Below, one piece after another: positions 1-12,100 of a stretch of DNA of 64,000 nucleotides. The notes under the pieces are model-generated. The model saw only the letters and a list, made by a program, of their open reading frames with translations, was not told the DNA's origin and did not search any database. Within the stretch, counting starts at the first letter, position 1. Every line of letters begins with the position of its first letter. The translations under genes were made by a program, and so were the position numbers. This DNA comes from Primula veris (taxonomy: Eukaryota > Streptophyta > Magnoliopsida > Ericales > Primulaceae). Location: positions 47,636,795-47,700,794 of the forward strand of contig OY821740.1 of the NCBI GenBank assembly GCA_963682055.1, written 5' to 3'.

Positions 1-177
1 CAACTACTAATTTTGGGTTTTTTTTTATGTGGAAAATATTTAGGGATTTGACTTTAGCATTTATAAGTTTTTGTTGGTAACTTAAATATGAAATGGTTTT
101 TTCTTAAAATTGCCGCGTTTATTTTATGATCTTAATCTTTATTCCATTAAAGATCTACGAAATTGTTGTTAATGTAG

Positions 178-3100
178 GGATGGGATGAAGGTGATCGGAA
201 AACTCCTTCCAGGGAAAGGGATAGGTATCTACTTCTATAAGTTTCTTCATTGTTCTACATGTTGTTACTCAGTGCGGTGAATTTATATATCCTGATGGGA
301 ACTTTAAATCTCTAGCGATAATTTTACTTATGTTTAGGAACAACTTCATTTCATGGTGAAAAACAAATATATTTACATTTGCATAACTTTTTCTGTGTAA
401 ACTATATTATAATAAAATAGAAAACATGAGCTTTTCAAAAATCAGTGACCTGATTCGTAGCTCTTTTAAATCTAATGGGATTTTGAGTTTCAATTGTAAT
501 TAGAGTTCTGTTCCAAACTGTGTGGATTTCATCCCCTTTCTTTTAGAGTACTAAATCAAGATATAAATCGTAGTGAGATACTTAGTTCACTCTTGTATAT
601 TCATAGTTAGATTTATCATTACTTTGGCACTTGATGGAAGCAAAAATGCAATATTGGTTGACACAGTCTGATTCTGAATTGGTTTTTTGTTAACATATGG
701 GACACAAATTGTGATAACTGAACATTTTAGCAAAATATATGCATTTCTTTTACCTTTTTGTCATGAGTCGACTCTCTCGAGATCAACATGCAAATTCACG
801 AGTAGTGGATACAAAAAAAAATTGTTAGTAATTTGGGTGAACACTTTATTTGACGTTTTGTATATCTTGGCAATAAGTGGGAAGCATGGATGATTACGTG
901 GCAAGAAGAAGGTAAAACGCTTGGTGGGCAAGTAGAGGGAGACAAGTAGAGCAAGTTGTGCACGTTAGGTTTCTCCAGATTGAATTTGGTATGTAATTGC
1001 TCCCTTCTTCATTATGTGTGAGCCTTATTAAAACCTTTAATTAATTTAGATCTGGCTACGGCTACTGTTTATTTGTATTGGTTTTATATTATAGGGCTTA
1101 TATAGATTGGATTACGTGGGAAGCATGGATGATTATGTGGCAAGAAGAAGGTAAAACGCTTGGTGGACAAGTTGTGCACGTTAGGTTTCTCCAGATTGAA
1201 TTCGGTATGTAATTGCTCCCCTGTTCATTATGTGTGAGCCTTATCAAAAACCTTTAATTAATTTGGATCTGGCTATTGTTTATTTGTATTGGTTTTATAT
1301 GATAGGGCTTATATAGATTGGATTGATTTCTATCTTTGGTTACATTTTTTGTGTGATAAAAATGAGATCTACTTTGCTGAAAAATCCTGATTAATTTTGC
1401 TTGAATTAAATTCGACCTTTCCGGGGCTTGCTGTGTTCTCTAAACTAATTAGATCTAGTTTATTTGCTTAGTTAATTTTCACCGATTGAGTTTGGTTCTG
1501 ATCTAGTTTATCTCCACGCTGCAAAGTTAAATATGTATCATGCAAGTCATGTGAACTGGTCTCCTCTTATTATTTCACTCTTTTATTATGCCGTTTCTTT
1601 TCATAATCAGATAGAAAGTTATGAACTTTTAAAAACTCAAAGACCTGATGCATCGCTCTTTCAAATCTAGTGGGATATTTTGAGTTTCAATTGCTGTAAT
1701 CAGAGTTCTGTTCCAAACTTGGTGGATTTGATCCCCATTCTTTTAAAGTTCTAAATCAAGCTGTAAATCTAATAAGCAACTTGCCTGTTGTTTGTGTTAT
1801 TTGCTTGTTCTGTTTGGGGATCGATCAGTCTTAGTTTCGATTGGTTGTGGGATTTTTTTTTTAGTTTTGGGGGATTGTACGTTGTTACGAATTCTTTATT
1901 CTGAAATTGGCTGTTTGTGGGTATTTTATATGGACTATATATTGTTGAGTTCTTTTCACTTGCCTTTTGTTTGTGTTATTGCTTGTTCTGTTTGGGGATC
2001 GATGAGTCTTAGTTTCGATTGGCTATGGGATTTTTATTTTTATTTTGGGGGATTGTACATTGTTACTAATTCTTTATTCTGAAATTGGCTGTTTGTGGGT
2101 ATTTTATATGGACTATATATTGTTGAGTTCTTTTCACTTGCCTTTTGTTTGTGTTATTGCTTGTTGTTCTGTTTGGGGTATATTGTTGAGTTCTTTTCAC
2201 TTGCCTTTTGCTTGTGTTATTGCTTGTTGTTCTGTTTGGGGATCGATGAGTCTTAGTTTCGATTGGCTGTGGGATTTTTTTTTTAATTTTGGGGGATTGT
2301 ACATTGTTACGAATTCTTTATTCTGAAATTGGCTGTTTGTGGGTATTTTATATGGACTATATATTGTTGAGTTCTTTTCACTTGCCTTTTGTTTGTGTTA
2401 TTGCTTGTTGTTCTGTTTGGGGTATATTGTTGAGTTCTTTTCACTTGCCTTTTGTTTGTGTTATTGCTTGTTGTTCTGTTTGGGGATCGATGAGTCTTAG
2501 TTTCGATTGGCTGTGAGATTTTTTTTTTAATTTTGGGGGATTGTACGTTGTTACGAATTCTTTATTCTGAAATTGGCTGTTTGTGGGTATTTTATATGGA
2601 CTATATATTGTTGAGTTCTTTTCACTTGCCTTTTGTTTGTGTTATTGCTTGTTCTGTTTGGGGATCGATGAGTCTTAGTTTCGATTGGCTGTGGGATTTT
2701 TTATTTTATTTTGGAGGATTGTACGTTGTTACGAATTCTTTATTCTGAAATTGGCTGTTTGTGGGTATTTTATATGGACTATATATTGTTGAGTTCTTTT
2801 CACTTGCCTTTTGTTTGTGTTATTTGCTTGTTCTGTTTGGGGATCGATGAGTCTTAGTTTCGATTGGTGTGGGATTTTATTTTTATTTTGGGGGATTGTA
2901 CGTTGTTACGAATTCTTTATTCTGAAATTGGCTGTTTGGGGGTATTTTATATGGACTATATATTGTTGTAACATCCCGAATTTTTATAAATGGTTTTATT
3001 TGCGATTAAATTTATCCAAAAACGTTTTATACAATTTTTAGCCAAAAACCGAAACTCTTCCGAAAAACTTTATTTTTAAAACCTGTTACTAATTTTATAA

Positions 3101-6100
3101 ATAAAAAGGACCCAATAGCTTTGTTTATAAAGATTTGTTATTTTGGAGCAGTAAAATAATAGTTTTGTTTATGAGTTAACTTTTAGAACTTTGGGGATCA
3201 AATAGTTCGCTTCCCCAAACTCTCTCAAAACAGTTTCACGTAAAACAATTTTCATCCCACTTTTCAAAACAGAAAACCTAAAAGAGAGAAAAGAGAGGTT
3301 CCAAAGCTTAGGAAGAAGAAGAAGAAACCACCATTAGCGAGTTTTTACCGGAAGCATCTCCTCTACGAACTAAGGTAACGGGGGTTATCCATTGCGACTG
3401 GACGAGGGTGTATGTTAGGGTTAGATCTTACGTTTTTAAAATTTGGGGTTTTTTCTTTTATCTCAATTATATTCTATTAAATTGTTAATTGGGTTTTATG
3501 TGTTGCTCTTTTGGTTCACTTATTTGAATTTGAGAATTGGGAATTTAGATATGAATTTCGAATTAATGAGAATAGAGATGGTTTGTGTGTTTTTATGAGT
3601 TATGTGTTATTATAGTTGTTGATGAAATTGGGTAAATTTATGTTGAATAAAGATGAGTTGTAGTTTATGCATACAAGGTGTTTGTTAAAATGCCTGAATG
3701 AGATTTTATGTTGTTGGACTTGTTTGGCTAGTTGTGATTCTAGTACCTATGCTTATGTGTTTTGTTGAATTGCGATAACGTGACATTTGGGAATGCTAGT
3801 ATTTTGAGAATGTGATTTTATTGGGAATTGTGATAATTGAATAGTAAAATATTATTGGCCGAGGCCTTGAGTTTTATTTATTGGCAATGGTCCATGTCTC
3901 TCCCTATACCGGGGGCATAAGACGAGCCGAGGGGTATAGGGAATGACTCGTCTTACGGACTGGGGCGAGTGGCGTGAGGTCCAAGTGTGCACTTTAAATA
4001 TTTATATGTTGGCAATGGTTTATGTCTCTCCCTATACCGGGGACAAGACGAGCCGAGGGGTATAGGGAATGACTCGTCTTACGGACTGGGGCGAGTGGCG
4101 TGAGAGGTCCAAGTGTGCACTTTAAATATTTATATGTTGGTAATGGTCTGTCTCTCCCTATACCGGGGGCATAAGACGAGCCGAGGGGTATAGGGAATGA
4201 CTTACCTTACGGACTGGGGTAGGTGGCGTGAGAGGTCCATGTGTGTTATAGATGTGTATTGGAGTTACTTAATTTATTAAGTTATATGATGCTATTACAT
4301 TTCTTTTGATACGTTATTGTAGTTGTTGTTTGTGAGTTCTTGCATTTATTGGATGGAGTGACGGTATCCTGTGTGGTGTCGCCCCGTCTATGTATGTGCG
4401 TGGGACTCACCGTTAAAACTGTCTTTCAGGTACAATTTAGGTTGAGGCATTTGGATAGGAGCATTAGCGATGTATCGCATGGGTTCCGGGCTTCTTTCAG
4501 TTGCTTTCTTTTTAATTAGACCATTTTTTAGGTTGTATCCTACGGGTAAATTACATTCGTTTGGTATCTTTTTTTTTTATAAATCTGTTAAAACTATCTT
4601 GTCTTGTAGCCGCGTTTGGCAAACATTTCTATTTCATTCGTTTAATTGTTCCTTTAGCTTGCAAGTTGTTTTCCTTTAAAAAGTTAAATTTTGTACCAAC
4701 AAGTTCTTTTTCCTTTTATTCAAAAGGTCACGCATTGATGTCCGTTTTTCGGATTTCGGGGCGTGAGAAGTTGCTATCAGAGCTAACCAGGTTCTTGTAT
4801 ACTTTGGGACGACGAGAAGATGGGTAACCATTGGACCAAGATCCATCGTATCATTTTCACAAAACTTTTCCAAAAACAACTTTTTCTAAAACGGGAGGTT
4901 GCATTTAGCTTAGGACATGTAGCTAGAATTTAGTAGTAGTTGATGAAAGGAAAGTCCACATGTGAGGCAAGTTGGGAACAATGAGGACGCTTGTTGATCC
5001 CGGCTCGCCAAACTAGTGGGTGGACCTCTCGTCGGTAGGTGTGAAGGAATACTTTAGCGATGTGGAGTTCTAGAGCATGCGAGGACGCTCGGGTGCTTTA
5101 GGATAACGTATCGTGAGGGTTATCCCTCGCACTTTTGTGTTCTTTGCATGTGTGTGAAGATTGATAAAGTGTGTATGAAGTATAAGTTTGCAATGGAAAG
5201 TAGTAGCTAAGTATTAAAGTGCGAGAATTGTGAAATTGATGGTCTTATGTAACGTGTTTTCAAAATTATTAACTTGTGTGTGAATGAATATTATATGCGA
5301 ATGGATGTTGATCGTAAAAATGTTGTGGACTAAATGATGAAGTAGTGTGATACGTGCCATGTAAGGAATTTACAAGTGTTGAGAAATTTTACGTTTTTGA
5401 ATCGTTATTTTCTGCAGAAAAACGATTGGTCGTTTTTTTTAAATTTTTATTTTGACCGGTCGTCTTTTTCTGACCTCTCGGGTCAAATTTGGACCAAAAC
5501 GATCGGTCGTATTGTCATTTCGATCGGTCGTCTTTTTCTGACCTCTCGGGTTAGATTTGGACCAAAACGACCGGTCGTTTTGTCCAAAACGATTGATCGT
5601 TTTCTCGCTAAACTTCAAACGCTCGTAACTCCTTCGTTTTTACTCCGAATTTGGTTCCGCTTGAACCGTTGGCTTCGTATTTCAGTACTCTATAATGTTG
5701 AACCTTAGAAAGCTTGATAAAATGATTAGCACGCAAAACGAGCTTTTATCATGTTTTACATATTTTGTTGTTATCAAAACAATGGAATAGAAAAATATCG
5801 TTCAACAAAGTAGATTGAAATTTTATATGCATGTTGCGTGTCGAAAAATGAAGGTATTGTTATTCATGATGTAAGGAGGTAATTCGTGTTGACTTGTGGC
5901 GTGTGAAATAACGTAAGTCTAAGAGTTAGTAGGAATTGATTAAATTTTATCGAATTACGACTAGAGAGATTTAGTGGAATGTGAAATTGCGATTGTGAAC
6001 TTAGTAATGTGTGGAATGTTGTATTGTATGATTAGCGGAATTTGAAATTTTTGGTGGAATGTGGATTTTGTTAACTGTGGGGAGTCAAGACGAACAAGTA

Positions 6101-9100
6101 GAGTATTCATGTATGAGTAGTAGTGTCAAGTGAGGCAACTAAAGTGTCGGTTTAAAATGTTTGTAGTCATGACTATTACAATAAGGATTGGTGGACGAGA
6201 AACAGCTACACGTGGGGGCGCACCACCATCAAGGTGTGCGGTTGCCCGAGGTGGGGCAAATGGGAGAGGAAGAGGAGCTCCAAGGGGGAGGGGAGGAACT
6301 AGAAGAAGAAGGGCTGCTAGAGGTCGTGGGGGGAAGGGTAACGCTAGGGCCCCACCACCTGAGCAACCCGAGGAAGAGGAAGAGGCTGAGAATGCGTATG
6401 AGGAGGTGAATGAGGAAGAAGAAGAGACTTACGTACCTGAACCGGAACCAGTGAACGCTAACCAAGTGATGACCGACCTTCAGAAGGTGGTGAAAATGAT
6501 GGTGCAGAATGCACAAGCTGGGAGTTCAAGTAGCAATGGATTGCTTAACTTCACCCGATTGGGGGCACCGACTTTCGATGGGGTAGGTGAACCATCCATA
6601 GCTGAGGGATGGGTGGACGAAATGGAGAAATACTTATCGGCAGCGGGAATAGTAGATGGGGAACAACGGGTGAATATGGCTCAGTTTCACCTAAAGGGTG
6701 AAGCACGGAAGTGGTGGTTGGGGATCGTGGATACTTACGACTTAAGCGACCTCGAATGGAACGAGTTCATCGAATTGTTTAATTGGCAGTTTCTTCCAGA
6801 TTCTTATAAGGATGAAATGAGGAGGCGTTTCGATGAACTATATCAAGGAGGTATGACCGTTCAAGTATACCAACTAAAGTTTACCTCACTCTCGAGGTAT
6901 GCCCCAGACTCGGTTCTAGGAGGTGCAGAAAAATGTAGAAGATTCAGGAAGGGGTTGAATCCGACCATCTCATTGCAATTGGCATCGGCCCGCTATGTCA
7001 ACTATAATGAGTTGGTAAAATCAGCTCAAGCTGTGGAGGGAGCTCTACTCCATAGCAAGAGAAACTTAGAGAAGTCAAAAATTGGAAATGCTCCAAGGGA
7101 AGAGAAGAAGCGGATTTGAGATATGGCGAATAATTCGCGGTTTTAACAACAGGGAAGAGGGGGGAGAGGGGTTTTAATCCACTACCGATAAACGTCGTAG
7201 TGAGGAGAGCGTGTTACAACTGTGGAGATGTGAACTATCAACAATTCGAGTGCCCTAGAATCCAATGTAGGACATGCAACCGATTTGGACATACGGCGAG
7301 GGTTTGTACCGGGTGACAAGGAAGAATCGACACCAAACGGCCTTTTAACCAACCTAGGTTGGCACCACCACCAACAAGGGGACCGGAATTTGTACCACCA
7401 CACCAATTGCCTGGGAACTAAGGGGGATGGTTCCGAGGTAATCACCAAGGAGGGGGGAAACCGTGGGAACTACCGAGGAGGCCATCAAGGCATGGGGAAC
7501 CGAGGAAATAATGGGGGAAATCGAGGACCGCAAGGAAACCCACCAGCTCAAGCTCGTCTATATGCCTTGCCACAGTTGCAAAACCAAGCAGACCCGACAA
7601 ATGTACAAGGTATGGTTCTTGTGTGCTCATCCTGGACACATGTTCTTTTTGATACGGGGGCTTCGCGTTCTTTTATACCTAGGCATCTAGTTGAGTCTTT
7701 GTCATTAGAAATTGGGGTTCTGGAGAACCCGATTGTTGTAGAGACTCCTGTTGGGGGTCAAGTTGTGTTGGACCAAGTGTGTCGGTCTTGTGAGATGGTG
7801 GTCGCGGACCACGTGTTTATGTTTGATTTAGTTGTTATAGAGATGTCGGAGTTCGACGTGATACTTGGAATGGACTGCTTGGTTCATTTCAACTCTTTCA
7901 TCGATTGTGTTCGATGAAAAGTTTTCCTTACAACTTCATCCGAAGATGAGGTGTTCTTTAGTGGGGAAAGGGACGCTACCCTTTCTTCTATTCCTTATTA
8001 TTCCAAGCGGTTGTGGGCAACCTGTCTTGTCTTTTGGCTAGTCTCTCGATAGTGGATAACGACGAGGAAGTGGAAATGTGGCCAAACGTATTGGACGATT
8101 TTAGAGATGTGTTTCCGAAGGATCTACCGGGATTACCACCGAGAAGAGGGTTAGATTTTTCTATCGACTTGGTACCGGGAACGACACCCATAGCCATTTT
8201 CCCGTACCGTTTGGCACTGGCAGAGTTAAAAGAGTTAAGCAGTTAGATGAACTATTGGAGAAGGGGTTTATTAGGCGGAGTACGTCGTGGGCGGCACCGG
8301 CCTTATTCGTGCTAAAGAATGATGGATCGATGAGGATGTGCATCGACTATCGGAAGCTAAATAGGATGACTATTAAGAATAAGTACCCACTACCTCGAAT
8401 TGATGATTTGTTTGACCAACTGAAGGGAGCGACGTTCTTTTCAAAAATCGACTTACGATCAGGCTATCACCAATTGAGGGTGAAGGATAAGGACATTTCA
8501 AAAACGGCTTTTAGGACCCGGTATGGCCACTATGAGTTTGTGGTTAACCCAACTAATGCGCCGGCGGCATTTATGGAGTTAATGAACCAGATCTTTAAGG
8601 AGTATCTCGACAAGTTCGTGGTGGTCTTCGTCGACGATATCTTGATTTACTCGAGTTCAAGAGAGGAACACGAGGAGCATCTCCGTTTAGCGTTGCTCAC
8701 GTTGAGAGAGAACCAACTTTACGGAAAATTTAGCAAATGTGAGTTTTGGCTAAATGAGGTGAAATTTCTTGGACATGTGATCTCGGAAGAAGGGGTAAAG
8801 GTGGACGCGACGAAAATTGAGGCGGTTTCGAAATGGGCACAACCGAAAAATGTGTTCGAGATTCGAAGTTTCTTGGGTTTAGCGGGATACTATCGACGGT
8901 TCGTCAAGGATTTCTCGAAGTTAGCGACTCCAATGACTCACCTTACCAAGAAAGTGGTGAAGTTCGTGTGGAGTGAGGCTTGCGAGGAAGCTTTCTTAGA
9001 GCTCAAGAAGCGGTTGACTAGTTCCCCCATACCAGTTATTCCCGAGCAGGGGAAAGGTTACCAATTGTATTGCGATGCTTCGAAGGAAGGTTTGGGTTGC

Positions 9101-12100
9101 GTCTTGATGCAAGACGGAAAAGTTATCGCATATGCTTCGCGACAACTAAAGGTTCACGAAAAGAACTATATGACACATGACCTAGAGCTAGCGGCAATAG
9201 TTCATGCGCTGAAGATGTGGAGACATTATCTGTTCGGGGAAAAGTTCGAAGTGTTCTCGGATCACAAGAGCTTAGGGTATATTTTTACCCAACGGGACCT
9301 AAATATGCGACAACGACGATGGATGGAATATTTGGAACAATGCGACAACGACGATGGATGGTTTTTTGATATTATCTTTTGTTAGTGCAAGCAGTTTGAA
9401 GATCCAGTGTTCAGGATAAGCGGGACATTAGTCTTTTTTGATATTTGTTTGGTAGGGATCATTAGATAAGAGGGACACTAACTAATAATAGTCTCAAGAA
9501 TAAGTGTTAGATCCAGTTCTGTATCTAATTTAAATTTAAGTCTTTTTTAATTTGCGGCTCTATCTTGATACTGTTCGAGACATTATATATATACACACAT
9601 ATGTGTGTGTGTGTGTGTGTGTTTCAAGTTGAACTGATCAACCTAGGCATATTAGTCTCTTCCTTATCCACGAGTCTATTCCGTTTCAGTATATATATAA
9701 GTGGTTATCTGGTTACTTATGGTGTGGTTTTGATCTGATTTCACTTTGGTATTACATATAAGAAATAGATGTATAGAGCGTTCTTTTTCTGCTTTGTGTA
9801 TAAAATTAATTATGGACTACTTTCACCGACCTCATGATAGGTGATTTCAATTCAAGCATCTGAACCCTATACAATTCAAGCATCTAATATTTGCATCTGA
9901 ACCTATATTAGAACACTTCAAATCCCATTGTTAGATGCTAATGGTAGATTCAGTTCCAGATACTGATGCAAGAAAGGAGTGGTAATTGAACATATTTAAT
10001 GGAATAATCATAACTTTGAGAATATTTACCTTATCCTGAACAGGTAAACGACATGTTCTTATTCTCAGTAAAACTAGCAACAGTAGATAGATCGTTTTGT
10101 CAAGTTTTTCCAAAAAGAGTAAATTGTTTTGAATAAAGAAAGTATGAATTAGATGTCTGACGTAGAGTTGTTCTCTTCTGGGTATGGTAAAAAGACGTTT
10201 GTGCTTTTCCCAGGTATGACTGATAAATATTTGTCATTACATCAAGAGAAATATGTGTTCTCTTCATCTAGTTGGCTTATACTTTTTTAAGATTTGTTTA
10301 CTGGATTCTGAAAATAGATTTTAATAAAAAGGTACTTTGGTATTTAAATTAGAAAGAAATTTTAAACAATGATTAGTCATGTCTTAGTTGATTATGATCA
10401 AAGGGACTCCTGTTGTTGATGTGTAGAGTACAATAAGGGAACCTGAATAGAAGAAAATGTACAACGGTGTCTGGACAGCTTATGATCTCGTTGAACTGAC
10501 TTATTGGCAATTAACTTTTTGCGGGTATTGGACATTTGTAGGGTCGGCCCTTGCCCAAGCCAAAGCGTCCAATCTGCTTAGGCACCGACCGGTCAAAAGG
10601 CGCCAATTTTTTTTTCTAAAATTAAAATGCATATATGCAGATCTTGAAATGATATATAATAATTTTAGCGCAAATACCTGAAAAAACTGCCTTTGTAGCG
10701 TAGTTGTTAGTAAGCTTTTTTCTCAATCAACAGGTCATGTAAGGTCCTGAGTTTAATATACTTTTATTATATTAAGAAAAAAAAAAAAAAAAAAAAAAAA
10801 AAGAAGAGAGTATATGTATGTAAATATATCAAAGTAAATGTTGCCTAGTAAAACAAAAATAAACAAAAATGGGGTCCATCTTATTTTGTCTCACCGCCTC
10901 ATCTCCTCATAAACTTGGATATTAGATATATATTGATGGAGATATATATACATTTGATACATATACACACAGGAGAATAAACAGAGAGAGAGAAATAAAA
11001 AGCCACCATCTCTCTTCTTCCTTTTCTCTCAAATTAGTTATCCGTTTTTCAATCCGTCTTCTCCGTTGAGTAGCTATCGCAAGGAAGAGTGTATCGAGCT
11101 ATATTTTTAGTAGTTTCTTTCCTCTTTCCAGGCTGTTTTGAGCCCTTTTAAAAGCCGAAATACTTGGTTTGTTAGTTGGTTCTTTTCGGGTTCTTATGGG
11201 TTGATCGCAAGTGGGTTTTAAGCTGAGTTTGAGGCTATGCGCGAGAAGTCTCGGCCCTCCTCGTTGCGTGTTTGTTGCAGCCCATTTGCAGCCTTTCTTA
11301 GCGTCAACCAGGTACCATTTTGGTACTTAAAGGGGAGTCTTTGTGTTTTTTTTATTTATAGTAGAATTAATACTCGTAACCTGGCGATTACAAAAAGGCT
11401 CAAATTTACTCGATGCGATGGCAGGAATATATTTCCTTACTTCTATTTGTTTGTGTTTGTTTTTTTTGGTTATTGCAGCAGTATTTTTTTTGTGGTTGTA
11501 GTTACATACCGGTGTTTAACAGGCTTTTTGAGGTACCGTTTCGGTACTGAAAGGGGAGTCTTCTATGTTGTATTATCACAGGAATCGAGTTCCTGTTTCT
11601 TTATGATATTTGTTGTTTCTAAAGTAATATTACTTGTACTTTTAGATGTACAACTGAACTTGGCTGTTCAGTAATTTTGTCGAGGGGTACCGTGTTGATA
11701 CGAAAAGGCTGAGTTTTACTCGTTATGATGGCAACAATATGTTCTCCGTTTTGTTATTTTATTCACTCAAATGCTGCGTATATTGAGTCAGCTATTGGTA
11801 GTATCGTACTTGTAGACTTGTGGTGGTAATTACGTAGATGAAACTGGTGGTTTGGAGGCTTTTCGCGATATCGTTTCGCTACTTAAAAAGGAGAGTTTAT
11901 TTCGTGATATTAGTCAGAAATTCGTTTTCTGCTTATTTTGCTTGTGTTGCTTTTGGTGTTGCTACGTTGCTTTTGGTGTTGCTACCTATAATAGTTGTAG
12001 CTTATAGCTGAATTTAGTAGATTATTTTTGACGAGATATCATTTCGGTACTGAGGAGAAGAGTGTTCTATATATATTTAGACACGATCGATTCCTTGCTT

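Larger units (their letters stand above)
2967..9385 (+). mobile_element. Truncated Ty3/gypsy LTR retrotransposon
   Basis: The order is 5' LTR, primer-binding site, long leader, gag, zinc knuckles, protease, reverse transcriptase and RNase H. This is the Ty3/gypsy order, but integrase and the 3' LTR are missing. The 5' end sits inside the minisatellite, so the target was the intron of the upstream gene. Stops and frame changes separate gag, knuckles, protease and RT, so the copy is dead. The clade (for example chromovirus or not) cannot be decided because the integrase/chromodomain end is absent. Confidence 0.93.

Noticed and set aside
1792..3041. A chain of open frames of 71-96 codons with hydrophobic repeats
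   Set aside because: They only translate the minisatellite; the same peptide recurs with each unit and frames break at unit junctions.
6229..6516. Minus-strand open frame opposite gag, rich in Ser and Pro
   Set aside because: It is the shadow of the Gly/Glu-rich gag coding strand.
11237..11674. Open frame of 145 codons, hydrophobic
   Set aside because: It lies inside the probable solo LTR across two hairpin motifs, has no domain and no clean splice context.
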